Origin: Diorhabda sublineata | Lineage: Eukaryota; Arthropoda; Insecta; Coleoptera; Chrysomelidae | Direction: 5' to 3' | Length of the DNA: 64,000 bases | Assembly (NCBI RefSeq): GCF_026230105.1 | Contig: NC_079482.1 | Span: 3,844,001 to 3,908,000 of the forward strand | Shown: piece after piece, positions 24,027 through 34,995 of the stretch | How the letters are laid out: every line of letters starts with the position of its first letter | Numbering within the stretch: position 1 is the stretch's first letter | Position numbers and translations under genes: made by a program | The notes under the pieces: generated by a model | Databases searched by the model: none | Told to the model about the DNA's origin: nothing | The model's input: only the letters and a program-made list of their open reading frames with translations

Positions 24027-24695
24027 TCGTTCAAATCGTAGATTATATCGTTAATAGTGTTTTGGAAAAAAGGTTCTATGTACACATTTGTATATTTTCA
24101 TGAATAACTTTTTCTTTAAAAAAAAAACGGTTTCCTTGGAATAATATCTTTATATAATTTAAACTCGAGATCAAAACTATGTCCATATTCTATTTCTTTT
24201 TATTTTAAATTGTTGATACAAAGCCTCCGTGAGGATAAAATTGCATATGCATGGTATACATAGAATGGTTCTTCGTCCAATGTTCATGTTAAATATAATA
24301 CAATGTATAACAAAGCTTTAGTTATACAAAATTTGAATTTCTATGAATGGTTTATTAGTTATGTATATTTGATTTGAAGGAGCGATTGTTGGGACGCGTT
24401 CATCTCAAATCTGATGTAAAAGAAGGATTTTATTTTATTACGAAGTTCTATATTGTAATTTCCGTGGAGTTTATTCACATTTATCCATAATACTTGTTTT
24501 TAAAAAAAAACATATTTCGGATTAACTAACAAGGAATAAATTTTAAGTTCAGCTCCAATTTTTTTGACGCTTTTTTGACTATTTATTGTCAAAACTAATT
24601 TATAAATAGCACAAATTTAAGGTCGATTACAGATGAGTGCAGAGTTCCTAGCTCAAGGGTTTCCCCCCAAATTTAAAGGGACAAAAAGTGGGATG
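24027..24695. other. AT-rich spacer
   Basis: This stretch holds homopolymer A/T runs, with no gene or repeat that I can support. Confidence 0.35.
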
Positions 24696-24699
24696 AGAT

Positions 24700-25125
24700 G
24701 TTTTTAGGAATTTGGAATTTGCCGCCCAAGCTATAACTTTAATCGAAAATGGATTTGGTCAGCGAGCTGTTGCTAGACAATTGGATATTACCCGCTTAGC
24801 GATTCTAAGAGTATGCCAGCTTTATGAGGGGTCTGGACCCTTTCATAGACGACCTGGAACAGATAGAAAGCGATTCTTTAAGAAATCGTCATCTTAATGC
24901 CGTTCAAGTGCAGCTGCGAAAGGTCCAAAACTTAGTCCAGCTCATCAGCAAGCACGCCTGCGTTTTGCACTGGATCATCAGATTTAGACGCTGGAACGAT
25001 GGGGATCTGTTCTGTTCTTAGATGAGACCAGAATGTGCGTCCATGGTAGCTTGGAAAAGCGGAGTGGAGATGGTTTCTGCATGATCTGGAGTGCAATTTC
25101 TATTGGAGTACGAACCGAGTATCAA
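24700..25125 (+). pseudogene. Tc1-like transposase, 5' half with internal deletion
   Basis: The first frame gives the paired-like DNA-binding domain: EFAAQAITLIENGFGQRAVA, RQLDITRLAIL and HRRPGTDRKR. The next gives SLRNRHLNAVQVQLRK. Further frames give ARLRFALDHQ and VLFLDETRMCVHGS, where the first catalytic aspartate (DET) is kept, then MIWSAISIGVRTE. Parts between are missing and the 3' half is absent. Confidence 0.8.
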
Positions 25126-25915
25126 ATCAAATTATTTGTTTATTGTTTGAAATTCATTATTAGTTTAATATATTATTCCATTATTTCTTATGTAATATTT
25201 ATTGAACATTTTATAAATAATAAAATGTTTTGCCTGCTAATTGCGGGCAGCGATGAAGTTTTAGATTGGGGCCTTGGAGAAATATATTTTTGAGAGTTGG
25301 GAACACTGGACGGTCGACTATTTTTAGTCGGATAATCACTGAAAAAAGTCGAGCGTTGTGGTTGACTGTCATTGCCTTCCGTTGCTGTTTCAAGTTTAAA
25401 AGTTTGTCAGGACACTAAAACGTTGTAAGCAAACAGTTCATCGACCGTCGTATTTTGATTATTTTATTTAGGGTTTTCTTGAATCCGTTTAACTCAGCAG
25501 GACGTTCTCATGAGACTGATTTGTAAAGTAAAGCGAAGACTGCTAACAAATACCAATAATAATATTCTCATGATATTTGAAGAAATTAATGACATATTCT
25601 TATAAACAGATGATTAAATCTTAGATTTGATAACACTATTAAGGGCAAGTTACTATAAATTTCATGATTTTCATGGCATAAGCTCAGCTAAAATGGGTGA
25701 TGATCAATCCACTAATAATAATCGCCGTTATTTAACTGCCGACGTGTCCACTTTCGATTTTTATATAATTTTTACTTTTTAAATTTGCTCCATGCCCTCT
25801 CTATTGCGACCAAAAGATTTTCATGCGGTGATAATGATTGTGTGATTCGGTGAACTCTCTTGAGTCATTTCGGCTACATACTCAAGTTGATGTACCATTT
25901 TGAATTACTAAAACA
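25126..25915. other. No assigned gene
   Basis: Nothing recognisable until the LINE endonuclease remnant starts. Confidence 0.3.
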
Positions 25916-25919
25916 TCTT

Positions 25920-26250
25920 CCTCAAGTCTAGATAACATTGTATCCGACCACCTACCCCATGATGTTTGATCACTTAGTAATCAATTCAAGCCTCTTTGAC
26001 CACGAAGTAGTGTTAATCTCTTGAGAAAAACACTCAGTTGGTGAGGATTTCCTCTAAACAAAACTTTACCAAATTTCATAACTTATGTTTAGCGAATGAT
26101 TGGATTGATCGTTCTGAAGATATTGACCCTAAATTTTAGGACTTTCTCGATAAAACTATCAGGTGGTTCAATACAGCATTTCCTCTTAAAATTAGTCATC
26201 ACAAATCAGGGTCTGCGAAAGGTAAATATAAGAATATGAGATCATAGACT
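25920..26250 (+). pseudogene. Jockey-type LINE endonuclease end and linker
   Basis: LDNIVSDHLPHDV at about 25931-25970 carries the SDH box that ends the APE-type endonuclease. Further on ANDWIDRSEDIDPKF and TIRWFNTAFPLKISHHK (about 26095-26210) match the linker between endonuclease and RT. Several stops interrupt it, and the RT itself is not seen downstream. Confidence 0.5.
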
Positions 26251-26819
26251 CAATTATATCAATAACTATCTCTAGAGCTGAAAATTTCTCGTGGCTAGAC
26301 TGGTATAATTCTATTTAAAATTGCGTCGATTTGTCCATGAAATTGTGGAATTTTCTTGTGACAATAAAGCTATCTGTTAGAGTAACTGCGCTGTCGAAGC
26401 TGTTCAAACTTAAGACGGTCATGGACAATAGGATGAACCTCAAATACATGGTACTATTGACTACATGAGGACCATCACTTTACGAAGTTCATTTTTTTAG
26501 TTTTTATTCCTACAAATTACTATCTATAACATTGAAGAAAAAGGTTGGGTGTTATGCACTGGAATACCTTCAGGAAAGAAAGTAACAAAGAAAATGGACC
26601 AGAAAACATTTACTTTTTTGAAGATGCGCTAATTTTCTTACGGAAGCCCCGCCTCTGCATTTTGCTCTTCTGTTTCGTCTTTTTGGATGTCCACTTTTTG
26701 GGAAGTTGAGGTATGAAAGTTCTTCTCCACATTTAGCTATGGTTTAAACAGGGTGCTTCAAAAAAAAGGCGATCTCGTCTCTAGGATAGAAAGAAAACTG
26801 AAAAATTAACTCTCATAAT

Positions 26820-27285
26820 GCATACTAGTGATGAGAATCCGCAGGTCAAAAGGATATCAAATTATCAGATTTAGGTAACAAATAAATAGGTTATCGCATT
26901 CTACCTGGAAATTTTAATGGTGATATGCACCTGGATGTCTTAAGCAATCACTTATTCCAGATTTAACGCTAAACGAACAAAGATATCCATTTTTTTGAGC
27001 TCTACCGCACTTTGATAGAAGGTGACTTAATTGTTTGAGTAACCATTTTCAAAATCTATGGATTGGTAGAGGTGCAGAAGCTCAGAATCATTGGCCTCCT
27101 CGGTCAGGCAATTTCAACCCCTTGGAGAACATAGTTTGGTCGTATTTTAAAGAAAAAGTTTATGCTACAGAGGTAAATTCACCTCAAGAATTGAAAGACA
27201 GGAATCAACTTCACCTCATAGCCGACTCCCAACGGTTTAGAAGGTTAATGGATTCCTTAGAAAAAAGACTTATGTATTCGTGAAA
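26820..27285 (+). pseudogene. mariner-related transposase (WPPRSPDLxPLD type), C-terminal half
   Basis: Early block: DENPQV, then IGYRILPGNFNGDMHLDVLS (about 26890-26950), which is typical of the segment before the QDGAPxH motif in a transposase family common in arthropods. The 82-codon frame at 27035-27283 then gives WIGRGAEAQNHWPPRSGNFN and PLENIVWSYFKEKVYATEV. The expected aspartates in SPDL and PLD are replaced (SGNF, PLEN), and the QDGAPxH segment is not found. Confidence 0.65.
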
Positions 27286-27563
27286 ACGGGGGATATTTTG
27301 AACACAGATCTGTAGATCTGTTCAACCAAATGCTTTTTTCTTATTTCCAACATTTCAATACGACTGCTTTCAACAAGAACTTGTCTAACTAATGTTAGAA
27401 ATAAGTAATTTTTCGTGTACAAACCCATTTTGACATTGCATTATTAAATGTTTTGAAACTTCTAAATTTTGTGACAAAACTATTACATACTTAAGTTGTT
27501 TGTTTATCATACAAATAATCATGATATTTACCATCGGTAGTTAACAAACGAACCAGGAATAAT

Positions 27564-27845
27564 ATGAAAACAGCCCTTCTGACGTTTCGACGCGCACCCC
27601 CGTCGCGTCGTTCAACTCACGACGCCGATCAGGAAGGGATGCCTCGCCATAGTAGGGAGCTTATGTCAGGCATCACCTTCGCTAGGAACGCTCAGTTATC
27701 CCGAACGCGTCGTTATTGCAACATTCAAGTTCCCAAAAAACACTTGGCAATCACCGATAGTGTTTTGTTTGCGCAACATGTGCGATATCGGCGGTCTACT
27801 CAAACTCTGTGGAAAAAGTTGAGACGCGCCCCACTTTGTAAGTTT
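27564..27845 (+). other. CG-rich exon-like island ending at a GTAAGT
   Basis: This ~280-base patch stands out from the AT-rich surroundings by its many CpG dinucleotides (for example gacgtttcgacgcgcac). It holds an arginine-rich open frame beginning at an ATG (MKTALLTFRRAPPSRRSTH). At 27838-27845 the sequence reads ttgtaagt, a good splice donor, and base composition switches sharply to T-rich right after it. It could be a first exon of a host gene, a non-coding 5' exon, or a transposon scrap. I do not recognise the protein and saw no matching downstream exon. Confidence 0.3.
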
Positions 27846-29225
27846 TGTGTTGTTTTCAATTTTTCAAATCACTTCCTATATATGTATCCACAATTTTCCA
27901 TGTTAATTTCCTTTGTGTGGGTCAGTGATTTTTGAGTGTTTTGTTTTTTAAGTTCCACCTCAGTTTTTGTGTTTGTGTTTTTTTGGTGTTTTTTTTTTGA
28001 ATATATAACAGGGTGAGACTAATATTTTTTTTAATCGCACGGCGCTGTAACATTTTATTGGAGAAATTGAAAATTTGAGTTTTCTCATTTCATTTTTTTA
28101 GTTTTCTGAATTTTCACATATAAATTTGGTAATCTCGTCATATAATTGACAAATATTGACTAAAAATATACTAATATATTCTGTTTTTAAAGTTTTTTTT
28201 TTCTTAAAGAAAACTTTTATGCGAGTTTTGAAACAATCCCAATTATACCGACCTATGCTTGTATCGATTTTTTAGAAAGGGACCAACTCCCACTATCCAC
28301 TGTTTTTTCAACTTTTATGGATATTATCACAATCAGAATATACAGTATTGAGTAAAAAATACTCAAAATTGATACATTTTTTTCCTAAAACTAGTATTTA
28401 AATGACAATAATCTGAATTAAAATAATAAACTGAAATTTTGAGTGATTTGTTTTTTTAGTTATACTGAAAAATAGTTTCGTGAGGTTATTTTTCGTGTAC
28501 ATTTTTTATTTTTTGAGCTTTAGCCCCTGCAAGCAAAGTAATTTCCAAAATAATTTAGGTTTTCAAAAATTAAATAAACTCACAAAAAATATATTTGTTT
28601 AAAGTTTCTTTTCTCTGCAAATATGAGAAAAAAAAATAGTGTGAGAAATGTTTATAAGACTCAACATACATTAAATTAAAATTTTCTATTTTTGTTATAA
28701 TAAAAAAATTCAAATTTGGCGTATTAGATAATAATTAACACTTATTAATAATAAATGAGGAAATCTAAATATGCAAATGAAAAACCCAAAGTATGCGCAT
28801 AAAAATACAAATAATTCAGTCAAAATGAACAGAAAAATACCAAAATATACAAAAAAAACTTATACATCAATTTATTGATTCACTTTGAAATAAGTTTAAT
28901 TTTTTTTACGTAGGCACTAAACTAAATCGGAATATGCTTTAATTTCAAAAAGCAAATTGTCGCTACTTATAAAAACAGTAAATCCCTGAATGTTTTTCGC
29001 AATTTTCAATTTAATTTTAAAAATTTTAGTGTAGAAACTTTAGTTAATATAATTGGGGGGTAATTATAGTTGCTGATTATTTCAGCAACCAAATCAATAA
29101 ATTTAGTGAATTTTCCCTCCAAAATCTCAGCTACTTGACTAAGAAATTGAGATCTACAATTTCTTCAATAACTTTTTAGAACTTTTGAATTATTATGCCT
29201 GCCATTTTGATGTCACATTTATCAC
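27846..29225. other. Very AT-rich, T-run-dense tract
   Basis: Long T and A runs dominate and no coding signal exists. The 9-mer ttcgtgtac occurs at 27413, 28493 and again at 29923 in the same orientation. If the island at 27564 is an exon, this would be intron. Confidence 0.4.
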
Positions 29226-29229
29226 ACAA

Positions 29230-29460
29230 AAATTCTTTCTTCCTCTCTCTAAGTAAAGTATCTTTGAGATGTTTAGTTTCATTCGCAATTTGAAACTTCT
29301 CTCATATGTTTGAAACGGGCCTTCTCTTTTTATGATCGACATTCGTCCAACTGGCTTCCATAATTGGTTTCTAGTCACACGATAATAAAATTTTTGATGT
29401 AGTCTAGTAAAGATTAGTCGATAAAGATGATTTTGGAAACGATGATGAACTTTGGAAGTA
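29230..29460. repeat. Dispersed repeat, copy 1 (deleted form)
   Basis: This matches 31833-32200 in the same orientation. It shares agtaaagtatctttgagatg, ctttttatgatcgacat and caactggcttccataattgg. It lacks the roughly 130 bases present in the other copy at about 31951-32081. Confidence 0.8.
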
Positions 29461-30175
29461 ATTTTTCATTTCAAAATCTTAGCTAAGAAACTGAGATCTA
29501 CAATTTCTTTAACTATTTTTGAACTATTGAGCTATTTTGCCTGTGACATTTTTAAAAGCTGCCTTAATTGATTTTTTCGAATAATTGCTCAGTATCAGTT
29601 AGGGATTGGGAAGATTTGTAAGACAATTTTGAAATAAAATCTTTTAGTTGACAAAAATTCTCGCAATGGAAAAGGGGCTTCCGACCAAGTGCCCCATTTT
29701 GTAATAATAAGTGGAATAAATAAAAGAGGAGTGATCTTTAATTTTTCTTTATAAAACTAAACCCTTATAGGTGGTTCCAGGTAGATTTTTTTTTATGTTT
29801 GAAGATGATTTACTTACAAGAGGAAAATTTTTCCTAATCTTCTCATCAAATCAATTTAAAGCACGGGCAAGACATCTATATTAAGTTGGGGTAAAAGATT
29901 TTCAAATTTTGCCTAGATTTTTTCGTGTACATCTGATAAAAATGAGCAAAAAATTATCTCCAGGACCAGGCGCAGGAAGAAAAAAATTTTAAAACTGTCT
30001 TTTGTACTGATCTGGCCATTGCAAAAATATTGGAGAAAAAATTTGGAGTTTTGATTACGCAGCTTTGCCAATGGAATATTTCATGTCATCATTTGACATT
30101 TCTGACATGTTTCTTCACAAAATTTGCACAGAAGGAACACATTTGTAGTAAAAATAATTAAAGGAAATTTCTGTT
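29461..30175. other. Unrecognised AT-rich DNA
   Basis: A partial echo of the repeat just before it (aagaaactgagatctacaat at 29484, also near 29140) shows a local duplication. Otherwise I see nothing. Confidence 0.35.
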
Positions 30176-30179
30176 TTTT

Positions 30180-30495
30180 ATAATTAGCTCCCTTGAAGAT
30201 AAACAGAGCTGCAATCGCTTTGCTCCGTCACTTTCTTTTAAAGCAATGTATATTTCAATTTCTGAGTGATATTTTGGGATCTGTATCTATTGAATTTATG
30301 ATTGCCTCCTTTTGCAAGTAATTTGTTGCTCAAACGCCAAGCAGTACTTGAGTTTATTACCTTCACTGGACCCAGCAATTACCATAATTATAGATAGTTT
30401 GCTAGTTCCATATTTACGCTGGTAATTCGCAGCGTCTACCCAAATCCGTAGGCAGCAACAGATCACTACCATCAATACCAATCTTCAAAACATGT
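30180..30495 (-). other. Possible very decayed protein remnant
   Basis: The minus strand contains a short protein-like phrase VLKIGIDGSDLLL near 30460-30495 and a 61-codon frame at 30296-30481 (KLSIIMVIAGSSEGNKLKYC). The phrase faintly recalls a GIDGGxGFLK motif seen in uncharacterised mobile-element proteins. I cannot support more. Confidence 0.2.
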
Positions 30496-30559
30496 GTGGA
30501 GTAGAAACAAACAATCTGCGCTTAATGTAGCAAAGATCTTGGCTGCTGTTTTTACTGGT

Positions 30560-31060
30560 GGTACTACAGTTCAGGATTTGATCGTGTCTGGACATAAAAT
30601 ACCACCATCACCGCCTGTTGGGTGCTAAGGCAGTTGAACAAAAACAACTTCTAGGCCTCTACAAGACTCAAATTCAATCCATCTTTCGGGTATTGCTCAC
30701 ATTTTTGGAGTTAGGCTTCCAACCATATCTTGATGATACTTGACTCAATATAGAAGATGGCAATTCGACTTATAGGCGATCCAGGCGAAGGTCGCCAGTC
30801 TGACCTTTCTGAGCTGTACAACATAATACCATCTAGAACAGTATACGAAGATCCATTCGACGGGGGAGTTGGCATGCAGACGTCCAGAACGTTAATGAAA
30901 AAGTGCAAACCTGTATTCACAGGCAGGCACAACTCGAACCACTCGAGTGCAATGACTAACCACCTTGTGCTTGTTTTTTTAGTTTTTTTAGAGAAAAAAT
31001 TGTTACGTAGAAGTAGGAAGTACATACTTTTAGTGCCATACGCAAATGACACTGCGTAAT
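30560..31060 (+). pseudogene. Jockey-like LINE, C-terminal fragment
   Basis: The frame ILDSI, stop, KMAIRLIGDPGEGRQSDLSE (30742 onward) matches the LDxIQxKAIRLIGDP motif that follows the RT thumb in Jockey-type ORF2. Upstream LLGLYKTQIQSIFRVLL corresponds to the preceding helix. Downstream NHSSAMTNHL and RRSRKYILLVPYAND match the RxSFxxSFVPYTAxLWN step. It is truncated on both sides. Confidence 0.55.
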
Positions 31061-31830
31061 GGAATCATTATTGGGTATTAATGGGTTGAACAGACGCGAA
31101 ATACCATTGGTGGATAGTCTTTTGAATGCACAAGCTCAAATAAGACCCATCTCCATTTTATAGTCATTATGAAGGATTCCGTTGGTGTATGGGAGAAGAA
31201 TGAACTAGAGAGTGTGTTGTCTATGAGCACCCAGTATGTTCAAACTCATTACAAATGATCTAGTGACCTTGAAAGGTTCAAACCAATATTACTCATTAGT
31301 TTTTTCAAGATAGCTTTAAATGAGGCAGAACAAGGTTATGTTTTGGTCTTTGAGATGATGAAGTTTGCTAATATTCATCGTTATCAGTAATGTTTCTAGT
31401 CTGATTACTTGTCTCATATACCACGTATGTGGGTTCTCATAAATTTTCTCCGTTTATAGAGGATTTATTACTTTATCCAATGCGACTCGCAAAACAGATA
31501 TTTGTTGTCGAGCCATTGTAACTAATGGCCCTAAATTACGAAGTTTTAATATACAATAATTACGTTATACATCCGCTTTTGCCTTGACGCGTAACCACCA
31601 GCCATACGTTTCTCTGTGAATTATACCGAAAACCCCTTTTATACTCGCGGGGTAGTTTTGTTCTATTTAACTGAAGTTCAAAGTGATGTTCATACCTGTA
31701 TTTCAAGGATTTTCAAAAGAATTTGATCCTCTTTTCATATTTCTTTGAAGAGATATTGACAGTCGATTAATTTTTTGATTACGTTATTATTACGTTTGAT
31801 TCTTCTTTATCCCAAAAACAAATCCCAAAG
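31061..31830. other. Unrecognised
   Basis: I see no coding or repeat signal that I can support. Confidence 0.3.
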
Positions 31831-31832
31831 AA

Positions 31833-32200
31833 CTTCTTTCTTCCTATCTCCAAGTAAAGTATCTTTGAGATGTTTAGCTTCATTCGGATTGTACAGTAAT
31901 TTGAAGCTCCTCTCGTATATTTGAAACGAACTTCCTCTTTTTATGATCGACATATGGTGAAACTTAATCCTGGAGGATGTTATCTATATACGTATCTGGT
32001 GCCATTCGTCTAACGACTTCTACGAGCTCTAAAAGATCCCATCGCCTCTATTTTAAGAGACGTATCGTTGCCAACAATGGTTTCGTCCAACTGGCTTCCA
32101 TAATTGGTTTCTAGTCACATCTGTAATAAAATTTTTGATGTGGTCTTATGAAGATTAATCGATAAAAGAGTTTTTGGAAACGATGAAGAACTCTGGAAGG
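31833..32200. repeat. Dispersed repeat, copy 2 (full form)
   Basis: This is the longer partner of 29230-29460, with about 130 extra bases in the middle. On the minus strand it has a short phrase (IVGNDTSLKIEAMGSFRARR) that may be coding, but I cannot name it. Confidence 0.8.
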
Positions 32201-32309
32201 ATATCTTGACTCCTGTGTGTTTTAAAAGAAACTGGTAGAGGCTAAAAACTGATTCAAATATCCTATACATATGTAGTCACAAACTGCAGTAAGCCTCTTC
32301 TGGGTAACC

Positions 32310-32600
32310 TAGACTCTATGAAGTGGAAGGTATATACGTTTGCTAAAGGTGGGACGAGCGGAGAAAATACAGAAGAGAAAATAACAGTGCTACTTCCGAT
32401 GGAATTAAGTTGTGGTATTGACCTAGGCATCAGAATCAGATAGTACGATATCTAGAGCGGTTTCAGAAAACACCTAATCCGGAAGATCATTCTACTGTTG
32501 GTACAAGACTTCGGAAATGGGGAGTGACAACGGACTATTACAAAAAGTGTAATAAAGAAGAGAAGACGATGAAGCGACTGCTCTGTCAATGCGCTGCGCC
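32310..32600 (+). pseudogene. LINE RNase H/zinc-knuckle tail fragment
   Basis: VTTDYYKKCNKEEKTMKRLL followed by CQCAAP (32523-32600) resembles the CxxCxxxxETxxHLLxxCPAL box after RNase H in R1/Jockey-type LINEs. The upstream frame (MKWKVYTFAKGGTSGENTEE) may be the start of that RNase H. Support is modest. Confidence 0.35.
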
Positions 32601-32603
32601 GAC

Positions 32604-33811
32604 GTTCAATGCCGAAGTAAGACACAATAGATTGTCGCGAAAAAAATGCAGAAATAGAAAAAGTGTAAAATTTTATTATGGGTTTGAATTTTTAAAAATG
32701 AGCTAAGAAAGGAAAAAATAAAGGACGAGGATTGGTTAACTAAGTTTCCAAATCATGTAAATAAAGGAAAAACTAGACTAATCTGATCGAGATTGCCTTT
32801 ACTAACCTAACCTAACCTAGCAGATCAATTTTGAGATGTGTTGTTTGAGTTTTTGAGTGGAAGTTACTATTGTATACATTTTGCGACCCTTTCAGGTCTC
32901 CTTGTAAAATTTCCTATATAAAAAATAATTATTTGAAACTGTCAAAATATTTCAAAACAATGAAGACGTCCATCTACTAGATAAACAACGTCATAATATA
33001 GTAGAATGGATTCAAATTGTTTTAATTGTTAGTAATAACATGGAATATTCATTATTTTTGTTACTTTTAGGAATCCTATTTCCATTAGATATTCAATGGA
33101 ATCTCGCATTTTTTATTTCATACTTTCCCAGTAAAATAAACCTCAAAACCCATATCCATCGATTTTCCTGGGGGTTATAGGAATTTTGGAAGCTTTTGAC
33201 TGGAGCTTCCAGTAGCTCCCTCATCACAGTTCACTGGATATCCTCAATCGATTAACAATTGCGTTACCTTCGCAAAGTTTCCGATTTTGTGAAAGAGAAT
33301 GAAGTCGCGGGGTAATTGATCCAGTTAATAGGGTGGCTATGGTAACACTCGAATCTTTCTTGAAGCTAGAAACTGGGTCAAGCTCAAAGTCCAGTGGCAG
33401 GGTGCATTGTCGCATTGATGCGACATCCTGCTGACTCGAATTCTATGAAGTATTAGATGAATGGTGGAATGAATTTTCTGTAGACCATCCCACTCATTTC
33501 AAACAATCTTCTGCGATCGATATTTGTTGTTGTTTTTGCTCCTCACTACCTTTGTGCACAGAACAAGTCAATCGACCATTCTTCCTGCTCGTGCTTTGTC
33601 TTTCACGCTTCCATGGACCTCCTTGAACTCTTGAGGCTAACAAAACATTTTTGCTCATGGAGTCATCAATGAAGACTGTTAATTTTTGTTTGAGATTTAT
33701 TTTCTTCACCAACAAACCTGAAAGACCTGAAACAATGATTGCACGAAGCTGAAAAAAAATATGTATAGGCAGGGTCTTTCAAAACGTTCGCTTGCGAGTT
33801 ATATTACTGCA
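32604..33811. other. No assigned gene
   Basis: Minus frames at 33224-33415 and 33494-33715 have no recognised motif. Otherwise this is AT-rich DNA. Confidence 0.3.
32802..32819. repeat. Short CCTAA run (telomere-like)
   Basis: ctaacctaacctaaccta is just over three units of CCTAA, the complement of the common insect telomere repeat TTAGG. Such tiny interstitial runs are frequent and do not by themselves show a telomere event. Confidence 0.6.
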
Positions 33812-34081
33812 TTAAGCGATTAAAAATCACCTATAACGCATAGATTAATCGCAAATTAACAATGAGGTTTAGCCAATCAAAGCTTGCGGAACGTTTAAGT
33901 TCCTCCCTATCCAGCGGGCGGGAGAGCCATAAAAGTATTTAGCCGCTGCCGCATTTTTGAACTTACCTTTGTTTCTAAAACGTACTCGAAAGTTTTTCGG
34001 CTCGGGAGGAACTTAAACGTTCCACAAGCTTTGATTATTTGCGATTAATCTACGCGTTATAAGTGATTTTTAATCGCTTAA
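33812..34081. mobile_element. 270-bp MITE with ~75-bp terminal inverted repeats, TTAA ends
   Basis: The left end reads ttaagcgattaaaaatcac, and the right end is its reverse complement (gtgatttttaatcgcttaa). The inverted match continues inward with gaps through gattaatcgcaaa and caaagcttg.ggaacgttta to ggaacttaaacgttcc on the right. Both ends coincide with TTAA, the target favoured by piggyBac-type elements, but the TIR start GCGATT is not one I recognise. The middle is relatively GC-rich (ccagcgggcgggagagcc), followed by a TATA-like ataaaagtat. There is no coding capacity. Confidence 0.85.
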
Positions 34082-34089
34082 TAATAATG

Positions 34090-34734
34090 AATACAACTGC
34101 TAAATGCCATATTCATAAACGTATATTTGAAGAAGTTTATAGCAGAACTTCCTTCATTAATCCGTGTATATATTTAATTAAACTTTACGTTTAACTGTTT
34201 ACTGACGACGAATACTTTTTGTTTGTTTATGAGATACAGGGTTTTATTGTTCCACCGTAATCCGAATCTCTATTAATAATAGATAAAGTTGTAGAGAATG
34301 AAAGAATTGTTCGGCTCTAATATTATCTGACATAATCTTAATGAGTTGCCTTAAATTTCGTATTTCGGCGCAAAGCAATAGAAGGGGATAATAAAACCTC
34401 CTTTAATATAAATACCAGGATATAATAAGGATATATATTAATTGTCTTCGATTTTTTCAATGTCTGTATTAGAGTATTCTACAGATATTATCCACTTCCA
34501 ATGGAATGAAATGTTTCTTCAACCACTTAGCTGTAACCCAACCAAAAAATTTTTTTTCACATCCCAAGGTCTGTTATTAGTAAGGTCATAAGGCTCGTGA
34601 AAACAAAATCTTATCACGTTCCTTTTTATTTCAATGAATGGGTGAGATATGAAGAAATATCTTATTAGTGCTATTTTGCATTCTATACTTTCACATTCCG
34701 AAAAGCCTCAGTTATTTCATTCCACTCTAATTGT
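34090..34734. other. Unrecognised AT-rich DNA
   Basis: No gene or repeat that I can support. Confidence 0.35.
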
Positions 34735-34865
34735 GTTTAAATATCATTCGGATTATTTTTATTAATCTTGTCTTCCACATATCCGCAAAGGAAGTAATCT
34801 AATGGCGTTAAGTCTGGACATCTTGATGGCCTTTCAATTGTACCAAGTCGTCCAATCATCGAGAT
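34735..34865 (-). pseudogene. mariner-related transposase C-terminal shard
   Basis: The minus frame reads ERPSRCPDLTPLDYFLCGYV then EDKINKNNPNDI, matching the WPPRSPDLTPLDFFLWGYLK box of the same family as 26820-27285. Here the PDL and PLD aspartates are kept. It is fused at its upstream side to a Penelope terminus, giving the chimeric open frame at 34737-34970. Confidence 0.65.
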
Positions 34866-34879
34866 ATTCTCTAATAATA

Positions 34880-34995
34880 ATAGCAAAATATTTGAAGTGA
34901 ACACACTGTTTACATAACTACTACACCAACACTCACAATTACACTGTCTGACGCGCGTTTCGTTAACCAAGTTATCGTCTTCAGAGACTGTTTAT
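34880..34995 (-). repeat. Penelope-like element terminus
   Basis: This matches the termini at 45841-46010 (minus-strand gtaattgtgagtgttggtgt, then gtaaacagtgt). It has no RT nearby, so it is a solitary end. Confidence 0.65.
34950..34984 (-). ncRNA. Hammerhead-ribozyme-like motif (Penelope terminus)
   Basis: The minus strand reads CTGAAGA, then a 7-bp stem (CGATAAC/GTTAACG, one mismatch, loop TTG) merging into GAAAC, then a minimal third stem and GTC, the usual cleavage triplet. Flanks cagtct and agac can pair as stem I for four pairs. Core boxes CUGANGA, GAAA and UH are all present. One extra C lies between the first box and stem II if the G of GAAA is kept as core. Confidence 0.5.

Noticed and set aside
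32802..32819. Interstitial telomere or chromosome-end fusion
   Set aside because: Only about three CCTAA units, and a similarly short TTAGG run at 20199; runs this short are common by chance and in transposons.
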